This document shows positions 1 to 5,077 of a DNA stretch of 10,377 nt, piece by piece. Position numbers and translations under genes: made by a program. The notes under the pieces were generated by a model. The model had not been told where the DNA came from and ran no database searches. It worked only from the letters and a program-made list of their open reading frames with translations. The stretch's first letter is position 1. Every line of letters begins with the position of its first letter. Source of the stretch: Pseudomonadota bacterium (GTDB lineage: Bacteria; Pseudomonadota; Gammaproteobacteria; Xanthomonadales; Rhodanobacteraceae); NCBI GenBank assembly GCA_021787175.1, contig JAJYMF010000403.1:1-10377 (forward strand), in the 5' to 3' direction.

Positions 1-159
1 CTCGGCGAATACCGGATCGTGCGCGTTCAACTGCACACCGCCGGGGATGCGCGTCACGTACACGGTCTCGCCCTCGCGCACCTGCAGGTGTTCGAGCTCC
101 TCGCGCGGCAGGATCACGCCGTAGGAGTTGCCGATCTTGCGGATCTTGAGTTCGCTCAT
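1..159 (-). CDS. AbrB/MazE-fold addiction-module antidote (3' end outside window)
   Basis: Partial gene: 53 codons are visible from the ATG at 159, and the C-terminus lies beyond the left edge. The protein opens MSELKIRKIGNSYGVILPRE and continues through LQVREGETVYVTRIPGG to NAHDPVFAE. The KIRKIGNSxGVILP strand and the EGETVYV strand are the swapped-hairpin DNA-binding fold of AbrB/MazE antitoxins. The DPxFAE segment that follows is typical of the subfamily annotated as 'putative addiction module antidote', whose usual partner is a Doc/Fic death-on-curing toxin. Members are normally about 75-85 residues, so roughly 25-30 residues and the expected toxin gene should lie just left of the window. 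The start is supported by a GAGGAAA ribosome site about 8 nt upstream. By family habit it should repress its own promoter; see the palindrome at 235-250. The family call is fairly sure, but the toxin partner is inference. Confidence 0.8.
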   Translation of the reverse strand, partial: MSELKIRKIGNSYGVILPREELEHLQVREGETVYVTRIPGGVQLNAHDPVFAE

Positions 160-225
160 GATGGTTTCCTCATGGTGGAGTCCTCGGTGATGCACTCCGG
201 CGACGGGCCACTCCCGCTGCACGAA

Positions 226-250
226 GTTATAACTTTAGTGATAACACTAA
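226..250 (-). promoter_or_regulatory. AT-rich promoter and operator-like palindrome upstream of the antidote gene
   Basis: On the minus strand this AT-rich island reads TTAGTGTTATCACTAA (250-235), a perfect inverted repeat with 6-bp arms and a 4-bp centre. It is followed at once by GTTATAAC (233-226), itself palindromic, which contains TATAAC, a good -10 candidate at 231-226. No good -35 hexamer is seen, and the palindrome occupies the place where it would be. That is the usual arrangement for an autorepressed toxin-antitoxin promoter. The leader to the ATG at 159 would be about 60 nt. The comF stop codon (247-249) lies within the palindrome. The repeat is directly visible; the operator role is inferred. 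Confidence 0.45.
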
Positions 251-978
251 CGCTTTGCCGGCGCGCGCGCCAGTGCCCACACGTCCACCCGCGCCACGCC
301 GGCACGCTTGAGCACGCGCGCGCATTCCGCCAGCGTCGCGCCGGTGGTCATCACGTCGTCGAGCAGGGCGATATGCGCCGGCAGACCGGCGTCGCGCAGC
401 GGGCGCAGGCGGAACGCACCGCGCACGTTGGCGCGCCGGCGCTTGGCGTCGAGTTCGGTCTGCTGGGCGGTGACGCGCACGCGCTCCAGCACGTCATGGC
501 GCAGCGGAATGCCGAGCGCACTCGCCAGCGGACGCGCCAGTTCCAGCGCCTGGTTGTAGCCGCGCCGGCGCAGGCGGCCACGATGCAGCGGCACCGGCAC
601 GATCAGGTCCGGCCGCGCCGGCGGCGGTCCGGAAGCCAGCCACTGCGCGGCCAGCACGCGACCGGCGGCCAGCCCGGCCGCGAACTTGAAGCGGCTCTCC
701 AGCCGATCCAGAGGCCATTCGTAGCGGAACGGCACCCACGCCGTATCCCAGGGCGGCGGCTCGCGCTGGCAGGCGCCGCACAGCGCCGCGGACTGGGCCA
801 GCGGCTCGGCACAGCGCGCGCAGCAGACGGGATTGCGCGGCAGTTCGGCGGCGCAGGCGGCGCACAGGTCGTCTCCGGCCCCCGGCGCGGCGCACAGCAG
901 ACAGCGCGGCGGCAGCAGCAGGCGCTGGAAACGGCGTGCGCCGTCAACCAGCAGGGCATGGATTCGGTTGACAGCCAT
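247..978 (-). CDS. comF: ComF family phosphoribosyltransferase-fold protein
   Basis: A 243-residue protein of normal ComF length. The N-terminal third is a zinc-ribbon-like region with cysteines at 26, 29, 39, 42, 52, 53, 56, 67 and 70. The C-terminal part is a type I phosphoribosyltransferase fold: VPVPLH at 127-132, RRGYNQ at 138-143, QQTELDAKRR around 172-181, and the PRPP-loop motif DDVMTTGAT at 207-215. ComF proteins are needed for natural DNA uptake in competent bacteria and are thought to act in the cytoplasm with PriA/DprA-type partners during single-strand import. No nucleotide substrate is established. The start at 978 is chosen because GGGAGGGGAG lies immediately upstream, and the longer in-frame start at 1089 would run into bioB. 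It diverges from bioB with 46 bp between the start codons. The antidote gene lies 87 bp downstream on the same strand, probably with its own promoter. Confidence 0.93.
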   Translation of the reverse strand: MAVNRIHALLVDGARRFQRLLLPPRCLLCAAPGAGDDLCAACAAELPRNPVCCARCAEPLAQSAALCGACQREPPPWDTAWVPFRYEWPLDRLESRFKFAAGLAAGRVLAAQWLASGPPPARPDLIVPVPLHRGRLRRRGYNQALELARPLASALGIPLRHDVLERVRVTAQQTELDAKRRRANVRGAFRLRPLRDAGLPAHIALLDDVMTTGATLAECARVLKRAGVARVDVWALARAPAKR

Positions 979-996
979 GGGCTCCCCTCCCAGACT
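968..996 (+). promoter_or_regulatory. candidate promoter of the bio operon, starting inside comF
   Basis: A perfect TTGACA -35 hexamer sits at 968-973, inside the first codons of the divergent comF gene. Seventeen bases downstream is CAGACT (991-996), which matches only three of six -10 positions. Transcription would start near 1003, giving a leader of about 20 nt before the bioB ATG. I see no TTGTAAACC-type BirA operator in the comF/bioB gap and no other clear palindrome. The -35 is exact but the -10 is weak, so this is a candidate only. Confidence 0.3.
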
Positions 997-1024
997 CGCC
1001 GCCACTCTACCGCGGACGACCGCC

Positions 1025-2062
1025 ATGACCGCCCTGCGCCACGACTGGACGCGCGCCGAGGTGCGCGCGCTGTTCGAGCTGCCGTTCAACGACCTGCTGG
1101 CGCGCGCGCACGCCGCGCATCGCGAGCATCACGACCCCAACGCGGTGCAGGTTTCGACCCTGCTGTCGATCAAAACCGGCGGCTGTCCCGAGGATTGCGC
1201 CTACTGCCCGCAGGCGGCGCGCTACGACACCGGCGTCGAGGCGCACAAGCTGATGAGCGTCGAGGCGGTGCTGGAGCGCGCGCGCGCGGCCAAGGCCGCC
1301 GGCGCCAGCCGTTTCTGCATGGGCGCGGCCTGGCGCGCGCCCAAGGATCGTGAGGTCGCGCAGGTGGCCGAGATCGTCGCCGCGGTGAAGGCGCTGGGCC
1401 TGGAGACCTGCGCCACGCTCGGCATGCTCAGCCAGCCGCAGGCCGACACGCTCAAGTCCGCCGGCCTCGACTACTACAACCACAACCTCGACAGCGCGCC
1501 GGAGTTCTACGGCGAGATCATCCACACGCGCCAGTACCAGGACCGGCTCGACACCCTGGAGCACGTGCGCGACGCCGGCCTGAAGACCTGCTGCGGCGGC
1601 ATCGTCGGCATGGGCGAGACGCGCGACCAGCGCGCCGGCCTGCTGCAGACGCTGGCGACCCTGCCCGAGCACCCGCAGTCGGTGCCGATCAACCGCCTGG
1701 TGCAGGTCGCCGGCACGCCGCTGGCCGACACCGCCGAACTCGATCCCTTCGAGTTCGTGCGCACCATCGCGGTCGCGCGTCTGCTGATGCCGGCCTCGCT
1801 GGTGCGCCTGTCCGCCGGACGCGCCGGGATGAGCGACGAGCTGCAGGCGCTGTGCTTCTTCGCCGGCGCCAACTCGATCTTCTACGGCGAGAAGCTGCTG
1901 ACCACCGGCAATCCCGACGTCGCCCACGACCAGGCCCTGTTCGCGCGTCTCGGCCTGCATGCGCTGGACGTGGAAGCCGAGCCGGGCACCGCGCACGCGG
2001 ATCTCGTCGAAGCCGACGCCTGCTGCGGGGACGGCTGCGGCAGCTGCAGTGCCGCGGCCTGA
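1025..2062 (+). CDS. bioB: Biotin synthase (radical SAM)
   Basis: A 345-residue protein matching biotin synthase along its whole length. It inserts sulfur into dethiobiotin, the last step of biotin synthesis. The radical-SAM [4Fe-4S] motif CPEDCAYC supplies C54, C58 and C61. The [2Fe-2S] ligands equivalent to E. coli C97, C128, C188 and R260 are all present as C98 (RFCMGAAW), C129 (LETCATLGM), C189 (KTCCGGIVGMGE) and R261 (VRLSAGR). YNHNLD (151-156) and the GANSIFYGEKLLTT block are also typical. The start at 1025 aligns with known BioB N-termini. An in-frame ATG at 977 would add 16 unrelated residues and collide with the comF start. The ribosome site is weak. Oddity: the last 15 residues carry a cysteine-rich tail (CCGDGCGSC, 333-341). 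First gene of the bioB-F-H-C operon, overlapping bioF by 14 nt. Confidence 0.97.
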   Translation: MTALRHDWTRAEVRALFELPFNDLLARAHAAHREHHDPNAVQVSTLLSIKTGGCPEDCAYCPQAARYDTGVEAHKLMSVEAVLERARAAKAAGASRFCMGAAWRAPKDREVAQVAEIVAAVKALGLETCATLGMLSQPQADTLKSAGLDYYNHNLDSAPEFYGEIIHTRQYQDRLDTLEHVRDAGLKTCCGGIVGMGETRDQRAGLLQTLATLPEHPQSVPINRLVQVAGTPLADTAELDPFEFVRTIAVARLLMPASLVRLSAGRAGMSDELQALCFFAGANSIFYGEKLLTTGNPDVAHDQALFARLGLHALDVEAEPGTAHADLVEADACCGDGCGSCSAAA

Positions 2063-3245
2063 GCTGCTGGCGCGACTCGCCGAGCGGCAGGCCGAACGCG
2101 AGCGCGCCGGCCTGCTGCGGCGGCTGCGCGCGGTCGAGCAGGCGCAGGGTCCGCGCGTGCGCGTCGACGGCCGCGAGCTGCTGGCGTTCTGCAGCAACGA
2201 CTACCTCGGCCTGGCGCAGCATCCGGAGCTGATCCAGGCGCTGCAGCGCGCGGCCGACGACTGCGGTGTCGGCAGCACTGCCGCGCATCTGGTCGTCGGC
2301 CATCATCGCGAGCACGCGGCGCTGGAGGAAGCGCTGGCCGACTGGACCGGCCGCGAACGCGCGCTGCTGTTCTCGACCGGCTACGCCGCCAACCTCGGCG
2401 CGCAGCAGGCGCTGCTGGGCACGGACGACCTCTGCGTGCAGGACAAGCTCAACCACGCCTGCCTGCTCGACGGCGCGCGGCTGGCCGGCTGCACATTGAA
2501 GCGCTACCTGCACGCCGACGTCGCCGGCGCCGCACGCCAGCTGGCGACGGCACCGCAGGCGGCGGCGCTGGTCGCCAGCGACGGCGTGTTCAGCATGGAC
2601 GGCGACCTCGCGCCGCTGGCCGGACTCGCCGCGCTGTGCGCCCGCGAGGGCGCGACGCTGATGATCGACGACGCCCACGGCCTCGGCGTGCTGGGGCCCC
2701 GGGGTGCCGGCAGCGTGGCCGATGCCGGACTGGCGCAGACCGACGTGCCGGTGCTGATGGCGACGCTGGGCAAGGCGCTGGGCTGTGCCGGCGCCTTCGT
2801 GGCCGGCCCGGCGGCGTTGATCGACGGCCTGACCCAGTTCGCGCGCAGCTGGGTCTACAGCACCGCGCTGCCGCCCGCGCTGGCCGCGACCGCCCGGGTG
2901 GCGGTCGCGCTGGCCCGCCGCAGCGACGATCGCCGCGACCACCTCGCCGTCCTGATCGCGCGCTTCCGCACCGGCGCCGCGCAGCTCGGCCTGCCGCTGG
3001 CGGCCTCGACCACGCCGATCCAGCCGCTGCTGCTGGGCGACAGCGCCGCGGCGATGCGGGCGGCGGCGGCGCTGGAGGCGCGCGGACTGCTGGTGACCGC
3101 GATCCGTCCGCCGACGGTGCCCGAAGGCACGGCGCGGCTGCGCATCACGCTCAGCGCCGCGCATGGCGAAGCCGACGTCGATCGCCTGCTTGACGCGCTG
3201 GCGGAGATCGTGCCGCCGCTGCGGGCTGGCGAGGGCAGCGCGTAA
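2049..3245 (+). CDS. bioF: 8-amino-7-oxononanoate synthase (KAPA synthase)
   Basis: A 398-residue PLP-dependent alpha-oxoamine synthase. It condenses pimeloyl-ACP (or pimeloyl-CoA) with L-alanine to give 8-amino-7-oxononanoate. Fold type I motifs appear in order: FCSNDYLGL (47-55), STGYAANLG (109-117), SDGVFSMDGD (177-186), DDAHGLGVLG (207-216) with the PLP aspartate and histidine, and TLGKALG (239-245), where K242 is the Schiff-base lysine equivalent to E. coli K236. The start is a GTG at 2049 inside the 3' end of bioB. From it the distance to the CSNDYLGL motif matches E. coli BioF almost exactly, whereas the in-frame ATG at 1959 would add 30 residues encoded within bioB. There is no clear ribosome site at the expected distance, so translation is probably coupled to bioB termination. 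The TAA stop shares one base with the bioH start. Confidence 0.96.
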   Translation: MPRPELLARLAERQAERERAGLLRRLRAVEQAQGPRVRVDGRELLAFCSNDYLGLAQHPELIQALQRAADDCGVGSTAAHLVVGHHREHAALEEALADWTGRERALLFSTGYAANLGAQQALLGTDDLCVQDKLNHACLLDGARLAGCTLKRYLHADVAGAARQLATAPQAAALVASDGVFSMDGDLAPLAGLAALCAREGATLMIDDAHGLGVLGPRGAGSVADAGLAQTDVPVLMATLGKALGCAGAFVAGPAALIDGLTQFARSWVYSTALPPALAATARVAVALARRSDDRRDHLAVLIARFRTGAAQLGLPLAASTTPIQPLLLGDSAAAMRAAAALEARGLLVTAIRPPTVPEGTARLRITLSAAHGEADVDRLLDALAEIVPPLRAGEGSA

Positions 3246-4024
3246 TGGCCAGCGCCGATCTTTTCATCGACGTGCGCGGCCGTGGCGCGCAGCCGCTGGT
3301 GCTGATCCACGGCTGGGCGATGCACGGCGGCGTGTTCGCGCCGCTGGCCGAGGTGCTGGCCGAACGCTGCACGCTTTACCTCGTCGATCTGCCGGGCCAC
3401 GGCTGCTCGCGCGCCAGTACCGTTCCGCTCGATCTCGATGCGGTCGTCGCGTCGGTCGCTGCCGTCACGCCGCCGGCGATGTGGCTGGGCTGGTCGCTGG
3501 GCGGGCTGGTCGCGCTGCATGCCGCAGCGACGCGACCGGCGCAGGTGCGCGCGCTGGCGATGGTCTGCGCCACGCCGCGTTTCGTCGCCGCACCCGACTG
3601 GCCGCACGGCATGGCGCCCGTCAGCTTCGAGGCCTTCGCCGCCGACCTCGACCGCGACTGGCGCGATACGGTCGAGCGCTTTCTCGCGCTCGAGGTGCTG
3701 GGCGACGCGCGCGCGCAGGCCGACCTGCGCCGGCTGCGCGCCGATCTGTTCGCGCGCGGCGAACCGGATCCGGTCGCGCTCGCTGCGGGCCTCGCGCTGC
3801 TCGAACGCAGCGACCTGCGCCCGCGGCTGCCGCAGCTCGCCGTGCCTAGTGCCTGGATCGCCGGCCGCCGCGATCGCTTGGTGCCGTCGGCGGCGCTGCG
3901 CGCCGCGGCGTCCATGTGCCGCGGAAGCTTCATCGAACTCGAACACGCCGCGCACGCGCCGTTTCTCGGCCACGCCGACGCGGTGGCCGCCGCGCTGGCG
4001 GCGCTGCTGGACGCCGGCGCATGA
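3245..4024 (+). CDS. bioH: Pimeloyl-[ACP] methyl ester carboxylesterase
   Basis: A 259-residue alpha/beta-hydrolase, close to the 256 residues of E. coli BioH. It removes the methyl group from pimeloyl-ACP methyl ester, ending the fatty-acid-synthase phase of pimelate assembly. The oxyanion segment is LIHGWAMHGGVF (20-31) and the nucleophile elbow is GWSLGG with S84. The acid is D210 (AGRRDRLVP) and the base is H237 in the HAAHAPF signature. This matches the BioH triad S82/D207/H235. It starts in the TAATG overlap with bioF, with a GAGGG ribosome site about 9 nt upstream, and its TGA overlaps the bioC ATG by 4 nt. A position between bioF and bioC supports BioH over a generic hydrolase. Confidence 0.95.
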   Translation: MASADLFIDVRGRGAQPLVLIHGWAMHGGVFAPLAEVLAERCTLYLVDLPGHGCSRASTVPLDLDAVVASVAAVTPPAMWLGWSLGGLVALHAAATRPAQVRALAMVCATPRFVAAPDWPHGMAPVSFEAFAADLDRDWRDTVERFLALEVLGDARAQADLRRLRADLFARGEPDPVALAAGLALLERSDLRPRLPQLAVPSAWIAGRRDRLVPSAALRAAASMCRGSFIELEHAAHAPFLGHADAVAAALAALLDAGA

Positions 4025-4911
4025 GCGCGCGCGACGACTTTCACCTCGACCGCGCGCAGGTGCGCCGCGCCTTCGGCCGCGCGGCTTCGCATTACGAGCA
4101 GCACGACGCGCTGCAGCGCGAAGTCGGCGCGCGCCTGCGCGAGCGGCTGCTGATGCTGGACGCGCCGCCCGCGCGCGTGCTCGACGTCGGCGCCGGCACC
4201 GGCCTCGGCACCGCCGTGCTGCGCAAGGCGTATCCCAAAGCCGAGATCATCGCGCTGGATCTGGCCCTGCCGATGCTGCGCGCCGCGCGCCGCCACGCCG
4301 GCTGGCGGCGGCCGTTCGCGCGCGTCTGCGCCGACGCGCAGGCGCTGCCGCTGCCCGACCGTGCGATCGACCTGCTGCATTCGAATCTGTGCATCCAGTG
4401 GATCGACGATCCGGCGCCGCTGTTCGCCGAGTTCGCGCGCGTGCTCAAGCCCGGCGGCCTGCTGCTGCTGTCGAGCTTCGGCCCCGACACATTGAGCGAG
4501 CTGCGCGCCGCATGGGCCGCGGCCGACGGCGTGCACGCCCACGTCAGCCGTTTTCTCGACATGCACGACCTCGGCGATGCCGCGCTGGCGGCCGGCCTGC
4601 GCGATCCGGTGCTCGACGTCGAACGCCTGACCGTGACCTATGCCGACGTGCCGGCGCTGCTGCACGAGCTGAAAGGTCTCGGCGCCACCAACGCCGACGC
4701 CGCGCGCGAGCGCGGACTGACCGGCAAGGCGCGTTACCGGCGCATGCTCGACGCCTACGCATCGCGACGCCGCGACGGCCGCATCGCGTCCACCTGGGAG
4801 GTGGTCTATCTGCACGCCTTCGGCGCACCCGAGGGCCAGCCGCGGCGGGCGGGCGGCGGCGAGATCGCGACCTTCTCGGTGGAGCGCCTGCGCGGCTCGC
4901 GCCGCGGCTGA
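4021..4911 (+). CDS. bioC: Malonyl-[ACP] O-methyltransferase
   Basis: A 296-residue class I SAM methyltransferase. It masks malonyl-ACP as its methyl ester so that fatty acid synthase can extend it to the pimeloyl stage. It has the BioC N-terminus (RRAFGRAASHYEQHDALQ, 15-32), motif I LDVGAGTG (54-61), the acidic D80 (IIALD), D105-A-Q (CADAQALPLPD), the SNLCIQWIDD block (121-130) and LKPGGLLLLSSFGPDTLSEL (142-161), followed by DMHDLGDAAL. It is longer than E. coli BioC (about 250 residues) because of a basic, low-complexity C-terminal stretch. The start is the ATG of the ATGA overlap with bioH; a longer in-frame start at 3916 lies within bioH and is rejected. It is the last gene of the operon. 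No T-rich terminator follows, but a REP hairpin pair begins 50 bp downstream. Confidence 0.95.
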   Translation: MSARDDFHLDRAQVRRAFGRAASHYEQHDALQREVGARLRERLLMLDAPPARVLDVGAGTGLGTAVLRKAYPKAEIIALDLALPMLRAARRHAGWRRPFARVCADAQALPLPDRAIDLLHSNLCIQWIDDPAPLFAEFARVLKPGGLLLLSSFGPDTLSELRAAWAAADGVHAHVSRFLDMHDLGDAALAAGLRDPVLDVERLTVTYADVPALLHELKGLGATNADAARERGLTGKARYRRMLDAYASRRRDGRIASTWEVVYLHAFGAPEGQPRRAGGGEIATFSVERLRGSRRG

Positions 4912-4961
4912 AGCCGGCGTCGCCGCCGCATACCCATTCGCGATCAAGATACGAAAATCGC

Positions 4962-5048
4962 GTAGCCCGGATGCAGCGCAGCGGAATCCGGGAATGATGC
5001 TTCAGCGAGCCCCGGATTGCGCCTCTCGCGAGGCTCCATCCGGGCTAC
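4962..5048. repeat. Inverted pair of REP-like hairpins (BIME-like)
   Basis: Two REP-type units face each other. Unit 1 on the plus strand begins GTAGCCCGGATG (4962-4973) and ends ATCCGGG (4986-4992). Its arms CCCGGAT (4966-4972) and ATCCGGG pair perfectly around a 13-nt loop. Unit 2 (5011-5048) is on the minus strand, with arms CCCGGAT (5011-5017) and ATCCGGG (5038-5044). It has an inner stem GCCTC/GAGGC (5021-5025/5030-5034). The outer 12-mers 4962-4973 and 5037-5048 are exact reverse complements. This GTAGCCCGGATG...AATCCGGG form is a known dispersed repeat type in gammaproteobacterial genomes, moved by RAYT (TnpA-REP) transposases. It lies between the convergent bioC and MHYT-GGDEF-EAL genes, where it could block read-through or stabilise mRNA 3' ends. 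That role is inference. Confidence 0.85.
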
Positions 5049-5077
5049 TCATCGCATCGATTGAACACCACTGGGTA

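Noticed and set aside
977..1024. Longer BioB with an in-frame ATG at 977
   Set aside because: The extra 16 residues have no BioB similarity and the start would coincide with the comF start codon; ATG 1025 fits the family N-terminus.
19..1353. A 444-codon plus-strand frame spanning the antidote gene, comF and bioB
   Set aside because: It crosses three real genes on both strands and has no family-like segment.
1689..3164. A 491-codon open frame on the minus strand across bioB and bioF
   Set aside because: Arg/Gln/Ala-rich composition with no motif, opposite two well-conserved enzymes.
3376..4947. A 523-codon open frame on the minus strand opposite bioH and bioC
   Set aside because: Shadow of the bio genes with no recognisable domain and biased composition.
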